64,000 nucleotides of DNA from Jiangella aurantiaca (GTDB lineage Bacteria > Actinomycetota > Actinomycetes > Jiangellales > Jiangellaceae): assembly GCF_004349105.1 (NCBI RefSeq), contig NZ_SMLB01000028.1, positions 1 to 64,000 of the forward strand, in the 5' to 3' direction. A program made the position numbers and the translations under genes. The notes under the pieces were generated by a model. It was not told the DNA's origin. It saw only the letters and a list, made by a program, of their open reading frames with translations, and ran no database searches. This document shows positions 41,901 through 50,066 of this stretch, one piece after another (the stretch's first letter is position 1; each line of letters starts with the position of its first letter).

Positions 41901-43959
41901 CGGTGTTCTCCCTGCTCGTCGTGAGGCCCGGCACGTCGGTGGCGAAGTGGCAGGCGGTGAGGCGGCCCGGTCGCGCTTCGGCCAGAGGCGGTGGCGTGGT
42001 CACGCAGATCTCACGGCCGGGTCGCGCCATGGGGCCGATCGGGCACCGGGTGTGGAACCGGCACCCCGGTGGTGGATTCGCGGGACTGGGCACGTCTCCT
42101 GACAGGATGATCCGCTCCCGGCGTGCCTTCGGCTCGGGATCGGGAACGGCGGAGAGCAGGCTGGCCGTGTATGGATGCAGCGGGTCGGCGCACACCTCAT
42201 CGGCGTCGCCCTGCTCGACGACCTGGCCGAGATACATGACGGCGATCCGGTCGCTCATGTACCGGACGAGAGCGATGTCGTGCGCGATGAACAGATACGC
42301 CACCCCGAGACGGTCCTGCAAGTCCCGGAGCAGGTTGACGACCTGCGCCTGCAGCGAGACGTCGAGCGCGGAGACGGGCTCGTCGAGCACGACGACATCG
42401 GGCTCGGTGGCCAGAGCTCGGGCGATCGCGATGCGCTGCCGCTGCCCGCCGGAGAACTCCCGCGGCAACCGGCCCGCATGACCGGGGTTCAGACCCACCA
42501 GCTCCAAAAGCTGATCCACCCTCGCCGCGATCTGGTCCGGCGGTACGATCTGGTGGATCTTGAGCGGCTCGGCCACCAGCGCGCCCACGGTGTGGCGGGG
42601 GTTGAGCGAGGCGTACGGGTCCTGGAAGACGATCTGGGCCCGACGGCGCAGGCGGCGTAGTTCCCTTCCTCGTGCCGCGCGCAGGTCGTCGCCGGCCACC
42701 AGCACCTGGCCCGCGTCGATGTCCTGCAGACCGAGAACGGCCCGTCCCAGCGTCGACTTGCCGCAACCGGACTCGCCGACCAGCCCGAGCGTCTCGGCCG
42801 GCCGGATGGCGAGACTGACGCCGTCCAGCGCACGGACCCCGGCCTGCCGGCGCCGAGCCAGCAGCCCCTGCCGGGGCAGGAACGTCTTCTCGGCGTCCTC
42901 CACAACGAGCACCGGACGCTCGGCGCTCGACACCGGTCGCCGCGCCGTCACTGCAATCTCGTCAGCCGAGACGGTCTCCCACCCGTGTGGCCGGTCGGCG
43001 GTCACCCAGCAGGCCGCGACGTGTCCGTGTCCACGACGCGTCAGGTCCGGCGCCTCGACGGCACAGCGTTCTTCGGCCAGTGCGCATCGCGGGGCGAACG
43101 GGCATCCCTGGGGCGGGTGGTGCGGATCGGGTGGCTGGCCGGGAATCGCATGCATCCGCCGGGTCGATTCGACGCCCAGCCGAGGCACGGAGCGGAGGAG
43201 CTGCGCGGTGTAGGGATGGGCGGGCTCGGTGAGCAGCTGCTCCGTGTCGCCCATCTCGGCGATCCGCCCGCCGTACATCACGACGGTCCGTTCACACAGG
43301 CTGGCGACGACTCCGAGGTTGTGGGTGATGAGGACGACTGCCGTGCCCAGCTGCTCGTTGAGGCGGGCGAACACCTCGAGGATCTGGGCCTGCACCGTGA
43401 CGTCGAGCGCGGTGGTGGGCTCATCGCAGATCAGCACGTCCGGGTCGTTGACCAGCGCCATCGCGATCACGACGCGCTGACGCATACCGCCCGAGAACTG
43501 ATGCGGGTACTCGTCAACGCGTCGCTGCGGGTCGGGCACCCCCACCAGATCCAGCATGTCGACGGCGCGGCTGCGCGCCGCGGTCTTGGAGACGCCGTGC
43601 ACGCGCATCGCCTCGGCCACCTGCTCGCCGATGCGCATCACCGGGTTCAGCGCCGCCAGCGAGTCCTGGAACACCATTGCGGCGTCGCCGCCTCGATACC
43701 GGCGAAGCTCGCTGTCGCCCATGGCCAGCACGTCGCGGCCCTTGAAGAGCACCTGGCCGGTCATCGCGGCGGTGGCCGGCAGCAGCCGCAGCAGGGTGCG
43801 AGCCGTGACGGTCTTGCCCGAGCCGCTCTCTCCCACGATGGCGAGCCGCTCCCCCGCCCGGACACCCAGGTCGATGCCGCGTACGGCGTGCACCGTTCCG
43901 GCAGACCCCGGGAACTCGACGCGCAGCCCGCGTACCTCCAGCAGGGTTTCGGTCTTCAT
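41884..43959 (-). CDS. Fused double ATP-binding protein of an Opp-type ABC importer (DppD-DppF fusion)
   Basis: 691 residues with two complete ABC ATPase domains. Domain 1: Walker A IVGESGSGKT (about residue 46), signature FSGGMRQR, Walker [13 protein letters not shown]. Domain 2 (from about residue 345): [31 protein letters not shown]. Each is followed by the Cys-rich oligopeptide-transporter tail (CPFAPRCALAEERC and CRFHTRCPIGP). Opp systems normally use two separate proteins, as in module C; here they are fused. It energises the two permeases at 43969-45785. In actinobacteria such systems often import oligosaccharides. Confidence 0.93.
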   Translation of the reverse strand: MKTETLLEVRGLRVEFPGSAGTVHAVRGIDLGVRAGERLAIVGESGSGKTVTARTLLRLLPATAAMTGQVLFKGRDVLAMGDSELRRYRGGDAAMVFQDSLAALNPVMRIGEQVAEAMRVHGVSKTAARSRAVDMLDLVGVPDPQRRVDEYPHQFSGGMRQRVVIAMALVNDPDVLICDEPTTALDVTVQAQILEVFARLNEQLGTAVVLITHNLGVVASLCERTVVMYGGRIAEMGDTEQLLTEPAHPYTAQLLRSVPRLGVESTRRMHAIPGQPPDPHHPPQGCPFAPRCALAEERCAVEAPDLTRRGHGHVAACWVTADRPHGWETVSADEIAVTARRPVSSAERPVLVVEDAEKTFLPRQGLLARRRQAGVRALDGVSLAIRPAETLGLVGESGCGKSTLGRAVLGLQDIDAGQVLVAGDDLRAARGRELRRLRRRAQIVFQDPYASLNPRHTVGALVAEPLKIHQIVPPDQIAARVDQLLELVGLNPGHAGRLPREFSGGQRQRIAIARALATEPDVVVLDEPVSALDVSLQAQVVNLLRDLQDRLGVAYLFIAHDIALVRYMSDRIAVMYLGQVVEQGDADEVCADPLHPYTASLLSAVPDPEPKARRERIILSGDVPSPANPPPGCRFHTRCPIGPMARPGREICVTTPPPLAEARPGRLTACHFATDVPGLTTSRENTDVRRG

Positions 43960-43968
43960 CCTGACTCC

Positions 43969-44835
43969 TCATCCACGCCGCAGAGCGCGGTTGAGCGCGT
44001 CGGCGAACAGGTTCAACCCGATGACAAGTGCGGTGATCACGGCGACCGGCGCCAGCGCATAGAACGGCTGGTCGGCCATGTACGGAAGACCGGCGTCGAC
44101 CATGCTGCCGAGCGAGGGGTTCGGGGGCTGGATGCCGAAACCCAGGAGACTCAGCCCGCCCTCGACGAAGATCGCCGTCGCGGCGGAGAGCACGAAGTTC
44201 ACGATCAGTGCGTCCAGCGAGTTCGGCAGCACGTGCCGGAACAGCACCCCGAGGCGCGATGCGCCGACGGCGCGAGCGCCGAGAACGTACTCGCGTTCGC
44301 GTTGGGTCAGCACCGCCGTGCGGGTCAACCGCGCCGCCATCGGTATCCCGATCAGGACGATGACGATCACGACGGTCTCGAAGCCCGCTCCGAGGAAGGC
44401 GGCGAGACAGGCGCCCAAGATGAGGTTGGGGAACGCGATGAGGACGTCGAGCAGGCGCTGAACGGCGGTATCGATCCGTGGATGCATGGTGGACAGCAGG
44501 CCGATGATCATCCCGATGGCCTTGCTCAGCGGGACCGCGAGGACCACCACAATCACGTTCTGCCGGATGCCGTAGAGCAGCCGGGCGAAGATGTCCCGGC
44601 CGATCTCATCGGTACCGAGCACATGGTCCCCGCTGGGGCCCAGCAGCGACGCGCCCGCCTGCTGCGCCTCCGGATCCGCCGCTGCCAGCACGGGGGCGAG
44701 CAGGCCGAGCGCGCTGATCGCGATCACGACGCCGGCCCCGAGCATGCCGGCTGGAGAGCGCAAGGCGGACCGGATCCGGCTGCGGTTCTGCGGCACGTGG
44801 GCCGCGACCTCCGTCGTCTCGATCACTGCGCTCAT
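43969..44835 (-). CDS. Opp-type ABC transporter permease (DppC class)
   Basis: 288 residues from ATG at 44835. Six hydrophobic segments with the DppC features: the conserved LGTDEIGRDIFARLLYG early, the coupling loop EYVLGARAVGASRLGVLFRHVLPN and the late SLLGFGIQPPNPSLG. It starts 3 bases before the DppB gene end, so both are in one operon with the substrate-binding protein. The transported substrate is inferred to be a sulfated oligosaccharide from the neighbours. Confidence 0.93.
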   Translation of the reverse strand: MSAVIETTEVAAHVPQNRSRIRSALRSPAGMLGAGVVIAISALGLLAPVLAAADPEAQQAGASLLGPSGDHVLGTDEIGRDIFARLLYGIRQNVIVVVLAVPLSKAIGMIIGLLSTMHPRIDTAVQRLLDVLIAFPNLILGACLAAFLGAGFETVVIVIVLIGIPMAARLTRTAVLTQREREYVLGARAVGASRLGVLFRHVLPNSLDALIVNFVLSAATAIFVEGGLSLLGFGIQPPNPSLGSMVDAGLPYMADQPFYALAPVAVITALVIGLNLFADALNRALRRG

Positions 44836-44837
44836 GA

Positions 44838-45785
44838 TCAGGCCTCCAGCCGTACACGCGGGTCGAGGGCGGCATGCAGCAGATCGCTGCCGACCTGGAC
44901 GACGATGAACACGGCGACGGAGATCAGCACGAGGTCCTGGACCAGGAGGTAGTCGCGCGACGACACCGCGTTGACCAGCACGGTGCCCAGCCCGGGCCAG
45001 GCGAAGATCGTCTCGATCACGACGACGCCGCCGAGCAGATGACCGATGCGAAGACCGATCACGGTCACCACCGATGGCAACGCGTTCGGCAACGCATGTC
45101 GCCACAGCACGCGTCGCCGGGACGCACCCTTGGCCCGTGCGGTGTCCAGGTACTCCTCGTCCATCTGCTGGTTCAGGGCGGTCTCGAGGAACCGTCCGAC
45201 CACGATCGCCGAGTGGACGGACAGGGCGATCGCGGGCAGCACCAGATGCTGCACGCCGGTGCCCGGGTCTTCCAGCAGCGGCACCCGCCCACCCGCGGGC
45301 AGCGTTCGGAGGGTGACCGCGAAGACGAAGACCAGCAGTACTCCAACCACGTATTCCGGCACGCCGAACCCGATCGCCGAGATCAGCCGGTACGCCACCG
45401 TCGCCGGCCGGCGACGGGCAACGGCCCCGGTGATCCCCAAGGCCAACCCCACCACCACCGTCACCAGCAGGCTCGCGAGCGCGAGTTCCAGCGTCGCCCC
45501 CACCGCGGGGCCGACGAGATCAGCGATCGGCAACCGGGAGACGTAGGAGACGCCGAGGTCACCGGTGAGCAGCCCGCCGATCCAGTCGAAGTACTGCACG
45601 ACGAACGGCCGGTCGAGGCCCGCCTCCGCCTCAAGCGCGGCGACGCTCTCCGGCGTGGCCTGCTCGCCCAGCACCATCGCCACCGGACTACCCGGGAGCA
45701 GCTGAACCAGCCAGAAGATCCCGATCGAGGCCACGACACAGGTCAGTACGGCGGTGGGAATCCGACGCAGGGCATAGCGCAGCAT
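44838..45785 (-). CDS. Opp-type ABC transporter permease (DppB class)
   Basis: 315 residues, membrane helices at the N-terminus (VLTCVVASIGIFWLVQLLPG) and throughout, with the DppB coupling loop EYLDTARAKGASRRRVLWRHALPN and the end segment GTVLVNAVSSRDYLLVQ. It pairs with the DppC permease that follows. It lies 3 bases from the binding-protein gene stop. Confidence 0.93.
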   Translation of the reverse strand: MLRYALRRIPTAVLTCVVASIGIFWLVQLLPGSPVAMVLGEQATPESVAALEAEAGLDRPFVVQYFDWIGGLLTGDLGVSYVSRLPIADLVGPAVGATLELALASLLVTVVVGLALGITGAVARRRPATVAYRLISAIGFGVPEYVVGVLLVFVFAVTLRTLPAGGRVPLLEDPGTGVQHLVLPAIALSVHSAIVVGRFLETALNQQMDEEYLDTARAKGASRRRVLWRHALPNALPSVVTVIGLRIGHLLGGVVVIETIFAWPGLGTVLVNAVSSRDYLLVQDLVLISVAVFIVVQVGSDLLHAALDPRVRLEA

Positions 45786-45788
45786 CGG

Positions 45789-47390
45789 TCAGCTCTTCCA
45801 CGCATCGGCGAAGAGCATCTCGTCCCAGACGTTGTACGACCAGCCATGCACGTTCTGCTGACTGACCACGTTGTTCGACGTGTGGACCACGTCGAGGCAG
45901 AAGGCCTCGTCGAGGATGAGCTCTGTCAGCGCTTCGATCGCCGCCGGCGCACCGGCCGGGTCAGCCGTGGCAAGCTCGGTGGCGAGGTGGGCGTACTCGT
46001 CAGAGGCGAACCGGAACAGGTTGTTCTCCACCCGCATCGGCGCGGCGCTGTACACGACGTTGATCGGTGACAGCGTGTTCCAGCCGTGGAAGGCCAGGTA
46101 CAGGCCGGCGAAGCTACGACTCTGGAACCTCTCGGTGATCAGCGCCGGTTCGAGGATCTGGATGTCAGTCTCCAGACCGATCTCGCTGAGGTTGAACGCG
46201 ACGATCTCCGCGGCCCTCGACTGCGCGGCGCCGGCTTCGACCACGATGACCTCGCCGATCGGGCCGGCGGCGGCCACCAGGCTCTTCGCCTTGTCGAGGT
46301 CACGGGAGTAGGCCTGCGCCCACTTCTCGTCGTATCCGGAGCTAGTCGGCGACCAGGGGGCAGCGCTGACCTTGCCCTGTCCCTGGTACAGCTCGTCGTT
46401 GATCCGCTGCCGATCGATCGCATAGTGGATGGCCTGACGGATCTCCTTGCGGTTCAACGGCTCGACCTCGACGTTCGCGCCGACGTACAGAGCAGCGCCG
46501 TAGGTGTTGTAGGCGACCACGTCGAAGCGCTCGTCCCCTTCGACCGTGCGCCGATCCAGCGGCAGCAGGTTCAACCCCATGTCGACCTGGTCCGAGCGGA
46601 CGGCGGAGACCAGTGCCTCGGACCGGGTGATGAACCGGATCTCGAGGCCGTCCAGGTACGGCCGGCCACCGCGCCAGTAGTTGTCGTTGCGCCGCAGCGT
46701 GATACCGGTGCCGGGAGCGAACGAGCCCCACACGAACGGCCCGGTGCCCACGTGCGCCGTGCCGTCGACGAAGCCGTCATGCGACTCCCGGTCGATGACC
46801 GTCATGAGACTCAGCGCGTCGTAGATGGACGTCACCGGCTCGGAGAAGTCGAGCGTCACGGTGGTGCCGGACATGTCGATGCCCTGCAGGTTCCGGAAGA
46901 CCCAGGCGAGCTGGAATGACGGCGTCGAGTTGATCGCGGTGTCGATGGTGAACTCCACGTCGTCCGCGCCGAACGGCCGCCCCGAGTGCCAGCTGACCCC
47001 CTCACGGAGGGTGAGGACGACCTGCCTGCCGTCCGCGCTGGTCTCCCATGAGGTGGCCAGGCCCTCGACGACCTCCCGGCGCTCGGGATCGTAGTCGACC
47101 AGACAGTCGTAGACGGCGCGGCGCCAGCTCTGGTTGGCGATGTTCTGGTTCAGCGCCTGGGCCGGGTTCGCTTCGGCCGGCTGCGCGATCGTGAGCGTGC
47201 CGCCGGGCTTGGGCGTGCCCGAGCCGCCCTGGCCCTGCGCGCCGGGCTCGTCGTCGGTGCCACATCCGACGAGCCCGACCGCGGCTCCGGTCAGGGCACC
47301 CCACTTCAACACCTCCCGCCGGGACGGACGCGACCACGCGGGAGCCGAGAACGCCGGCTGCTGACGGATGAGTCTCACATCACCACCCAC
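45789..47390 (-). CDS. Family 5 substrate-binding lipoprotein (Tat-type), Opp ABC importer
   Basis: 533 residues. A twin-arginine lipoprotein signal: SRREVLKWGALTGAAVGL ends in VGC. The mature protein shows the family 5 pattern: YDCLVDYDPERREVVEGLA, SWHSGRPFGADDVEFTID and IRQAIHYAIDRQRINDELY. The GTG at 47390 is the longest start; a GTG at 47378 has a better ribosome site. First gene of a long operon (permeases, ATPase, DapA, enolase-superfamily enzyme, SDR, ROK regulator). It is divergent from the sulfatase at 47509, with a ROK-type palindrome between. Confidence 0.92.
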   Translation of the reverse strand: MGGDVRLIRQQPAFSAPAWSRPSRREVLKWGALTGAAVGLVGCGTDDEPGAQGQGGSGTPKPGGTLTIAQPAEANPAQALNQNIANQSWRRAVYDCLVDYDPERREVVEGLATSWETSADGRQVVLTLREGVSWHSGRPFGADDVEFTIDTAINSTPSFQLAWVFRNLQGIDMSGTTVTLDFSEPVTSIYDALSLMTVIDRESHDGFVDGTAHVGTGPFVWGSFAPGTGITLRRNDNYWRGGRPYLDGLEIRFITRSEALVSAVRSDQVDMGLNLLPLDRRTVEGDERFDVVAYNTYGAALYVGANVEVEPLNRKEIRQAIHYAIDRQRINDELYQGQGKVSAAPWSPTSSGYDEKWAQAYSRDLDKAKSLVAAAGPIGEVIVVEAGAAQSRAAEIVAFNLSEIGLETDIQILEPALITERFQSRSFAGLYLAFHGWNTLSPINVVYSAAPMRVENNLFRFASDEYAHLATELATADPAGAPAAIEALTELILDEAFCLDVVHTSNNVVSQQNVHGWSYNVWDEMLFADAWKS

Positions 47391-47431
47391 TTCGTTGGAG
47401 GCGCACCCCGCGATAGGGGGCCGGGTGAAAT

Positions 47432-47448
47432 TTCTTCGACTCGAAGAA
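47432..47448. promoter_or_regulatory. Candidate ROK operator between the transporter operon and a divergent sulfatase
   Basis: TTCTTCGACTCGAAGAA is a perfect palindrome of two 8-base arms around one base. It shares TCTTCGnnnCnAAGA with the site at 37737-37761. It sits about 40 bases from the transporter start and 60 bases from the sulfatase ATG, so one site could control both directions. Confidence 0.65.
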
Positions 47449-47508
47449 TATATGCCACACTGGCGATGTCAACAGGGCTCGGCAAGGGACGAAGGGAGCG
47501 CGACAGCC

Positions 47509-48903
47509 ATGACCGATCTCGTCACGTCAAAGCCCAACATCGTCGTGATCCTCGTCGACGACCTCGGCTGGCGCGATCTGAGCTGTTACGGCTCGACCTT
47601 CTACGAGACGCCGAACCTGGACCGCCTCGCGATGAGCGGCATGCGGTTCACCGACGCCTACGCCGCGGCACCCGTCTGCTCCCCCACCCGGGCGAGCATT
47701 CTCACGGGAAAGTACCCGGCTACGGTGGGCGTCACGAACTTCATCGGCGGCCACGCGGTGGGACGCCTCTGCGACGTGCCCTACCACCATCGTCTTCCGA
47801 GCCAGGAGACCTCCCTCGCCCGAGCCCTGCGCGATGCCGGTTACCGGACGTTCCACGTCGGAAAGTGGCATCTCGGCCCGCGCACGGCATGGCCGGACCG
47901 GCACGGATTCGATGTCAATGTGGCGGGTTGCGACTGGGGGCGCCCACCGAGCTATTTCAGCCCGTACGGATGCCCCACCTTGGCCGATGGCCCCGACGGC
48001 GAATACCTCACCGACCGGCTCACCGACGAGGCCCTCGCGCTCATCGAATCGGCCGGCGACCGGCCGTTCTTGCTCAACCTCTGGCATTACGCCGTCCACA
48101 CGCCCGTCGAGGCGCCTGAGCACCTGATCCGCAAGTACCGCGACAAGGCGAGCAGACTCGGCCTGGCCGGCGTCGATGCCGTCGTGCCCGGCGAGCCGAT
48201 GCCGGCCTGGCACCTGAGCGGCAGGAGCGTACAGCGCCGGATCGTTCAATCGGATCCCGCCTACGCGGCGATGATCGAGAACCTCGACTGGAACGTCGGC
48301 CGGCTCCTCGACGGCCTCGAACGGTGCGGGAAGCTCCCCAACACGATCGTCCTGTTCTCCTCCGACAACGGTGGTCTCTCGACGGCCGAGGGCTCGCCCA
48401 CCTGCAACACCCCGCTGGCCGAGGGAAAGGGATGGATGTACGACGGAGGGGTTCGCGTGCCGCTCATCGTGAGCTGGCCGCGAGTCGTCAAGCCGGGAAC
48501 GACGACGGCTGAGCCGACCACCAGCCCCGACCTCTACCCGACTCTCCTTGACGCTGCCGGCCTGCCACTGCGACCCGAACAGCACACGGACGGCGTCAGC
48601 ATCCTCCCGCTCCTGCGCGGCAAGGCATTCGACCGCGGCCCGATCTTCTGGCACTACCCCCATTACGGCAACCAGGGAGGCACTCCTGCTGCCGCTGTCC
48701 GATGGGACGAACTCAAACTGGTCCGGTTCTTCGAGGACGACCGCCTGGAGCTGTACAACCTTGGGGACGACATCTCAGAGACGAAGAACCTCGCGACGAG
48801 ACGACCCGGCGATGCGCGCCGGCTGAGCCAGGCACTCGACACCTGGCTGGTCACGGTACAAGCGGCCATTCCTCAGCCCAATCCGAACGATCGGAGGTTC
48901 TGA
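47509..48903 (+). CDS. Sulfatase (arylsulfatase A type), cytoplasmic
   Basis: 464 residues from ATG at 47509 with a GAAGGGAG ribosome site; a longer frame back to 47368 would cross the operator and is rejected. The first metal site is VDDLGWRDLSCYGSTF, the Cys is C57 in CSPTR, and GKWHLGPRTAWP and FSSDNGGLSTAEGSPT give the Lys/His pair and second metal site. DLGWRDLSCYGS is typical of exo-acting sulfatases of the arylsulfatase A type. No signal peptide. It is the only sulfatase on the + strand and is divergent from the importer operon. Confidence 0.93.
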   Translation: MTDLVTSKPNIVVILVDDLGWRDLSCYGSTFYETPNLDRLAMSGMRFTDAYAAAPVCSPTRASILTGKYPATVGVTNFIGGHAVGRLCDVPYHHRLPSQETSLARALRDAGYRTFHVGKWHLGPRTAWPDRHGFDVNVAGCDWGRPPSYFSPYGCPTLADGPDGEYLTDRLTDEALALIESAGDRPFLLNLWHYAVHTPVEAPEHLIRKYRDKASRLGLAGVDAVVPGEPMPAWHLSGRSVQRRIVQSDPAYAAMIENLDWNVGRLLDGLERCGKLPNTIVLFSSDNGGLSTAEGSPTCNTPLAEGKGWMYDGGVRVPLIVSWPRVVKPGTTTAEPTTSPDLYPTLLDAAGLPLRPEQHTDGVSILPLLRGKAFDRGPIFWHYPHYGNQGGTPAAAVRWDELKLVRFFEDDRLELYNLGDDISETKNLATRRPGDARRLSQALDTWLVTVQAAIPQPNPNDRRF

Positions 48904-48906
48904 CAC

Positions 48907-49032
48907 GTGCGCGACCTCATCGACACGCCGGCGCACCGCATCCGGCCGCCCGCACCCCGCGGGGCCATCTGCGCCCGCCGAGCTTCTACCAGGCGAGATC
49001 CCGCACACTCAGATACGACTAGTCAGGTCTGA
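48907..49032 (+). other. Short truncated-looking ORF next to a tRNA-like fragment
   Basis: A GTG frame of 41 codons starts 4 bases after the sulfatase stop (VRDLIDTPAHRIRPPAPRG) and looks like the beginning of a gene that then turns to low-quality sequence and ends at 49030-49032, exactly at the start of a tRNA-like segment. It has no recognised family. It may be a real small gene or the 5' end of a gene cut by an insertion. Confidence 0.25.
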
Positions 49033-49055
49033 GGGGGACCCGGGATCGAACCAGT
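49032..49055 (-). other. tRNA 3'-end-like fragment (T-arm and acceptor strand)
   Basis: Read on the minus strand, ACTGG-TTCGATC-CCGGG forms a T-arm with the invariant TTCGATC loop (49055-49039; 4 of 5 stem pairs form), followed by TCCCCCT, which could be the 3' acceptor strand. No matching 5' acceptor, D-arm or anticodon arm is found nearby, so this is only a fragment. Such pieces are left by integrative elements that use tRNA 3' ends. Confidence 0.35.
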
Positions 49056-49100
49056 GACCGTCGCCACCCAGGCGAGCCTGCGCGGAACGATGCCGAGAGT

Positions 49101-49769
49101 TCATGGCGCACCCGGCGGCGAGGCCTCGTGCAGGGGCCGAGCGGGTACACCGGCCCAGACCTCGCCCGCCGGGACGTCGCGCAGTACGGCCGCTCCGAGG
49201 CCGACCGTCGCCCAGGCGCCGATGCGGCGGTCGGGGTGGACCGCGGCCCCGGTGCCGATGTATGCGCCCTCGCCCACTCGAACGTTGCCGGCCAGCCGGG
49301 CGCCGGGAGCGATCGCGGCGTACCGCTCGATCGAGTCGTCGTGCGTGAGGACCACCCCTGCCTCGATGAGCACGTGCGGGCCGATCGTGACGTGCGTGGT
49401 GGCGACGACACCGGCCAGGACGACGCAGCCCGGCCCGATCGTCGGTGACGACGGCAGAACGGCCGACGGATGGATCACCGTGGCATACGCCTCCGCCGGG
49501 CGGGCGAGCCGCTCGACGACCTCGCACCGGGCCGTCCGGTCCGCGAGATGGCCGTTGCAGAGCACCAGCCGCGCATCCGCGTAGTCCGCGACGGCGTCGA
49601 CCGGGCCGAGCACCGGCAGCCCGTCCACCGAGGCGCCGTGCGTCTCCGCCCGGTCGTCGACGAACCCGAGCACACTCCAAGTGCGGCGGCGTTCGTTGAC
49701 GGCCCGCACCGCCTCGGCGGTCTCCCGCCCGAACCCACCGGCGTGGACGATGATCAGATCAGACACCAT
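49101..49769 (-). CDS. NeuD/PglD-like sugar O-/N-acetyltransferase
   Basis: 222 residues. The N-terminal PglD-type alpha/beta domain begins DLIIVHAGGFGRETAEAV and contains VLGFVDD and LPVLGPVD. From about residue 95 the left-handed beta-helix hexapeptide repeats begin (VIHPSAVLPSSPTIGPGC, HVTIGPHVLIEAGVVL), ending in VWAGVPARPL. Such enzymes acetylate sialic acid or amino sugars in glycan synthesis. No sugar-synthesis genes are nearby, so its partners are elsewhere or were lost. Confidence 0.85.
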   Translation of the reverse strand: MVSDLIIVHAGGFGRETAEAVRAVNERRRTWSVLGFVDDRAETHGASVDGLPVLGPVDAVADYADARLVLCNGHLADRTARCEVVERLARPAEAYATVIHPSAVLPSSPTIGPGCVVLAGVVATTHVTIGPHVLIEAGVVLTHDDSIERYAAIAPGARLAGNVRVGEGAYIGTGAAVHPDRRIGAWATVGLGAAVLRDVPAGEVWAGVPARPLHEASPPGAP

Positions 49770-50066
49770 TCCGGGGCTGTACCCGGGAAACGCGTATCAG
49801 CCACCGCGTCGTCCAGGTTCCGCGGTCGGAGCCAGGCCGGTGATCCTCGACTCTGAGACCGCCAACCAGACATTCCCGGGAGGTCGTGGCAGCCACCCGC
49901 CCGGAGGATGGCCGCCACGGCTCTCCCTCGTTCCCGCGGCGATGAGCGATGGCCGATGTAGTCCGCAACGGGCTACACGCATCTCACTCGGCGCCTCCGG
50001 AGCGGACGGCGTCCTCTGTGCCAACGGGAGATCGACGAACCGACTCAGAAGCGTGCAGGACGCTGG
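49770..50066. other. Intergenic region without a recognised gene
   Basis: About 300 bases between the acetyltransferase start and the end of the double GH16 gene. Short frames only; no motif, promoter pair or terminator hairpin was identified with confidence. Confidence 0.4.

Noticed and set aside
42985-44952. 655-codon + strand frame opposite the ATPase and permease genes
   Set aside because: Composition is rich in Arg, His and Asp, as in antisense shadows, with no known domain.
47368-47508. N-terminal extension of the + strand sulfatase
   Set aside because: It would cross the ROK operator and the divergent start; the residues are not sulfatase-like and a good ribosome site precedes 47509.
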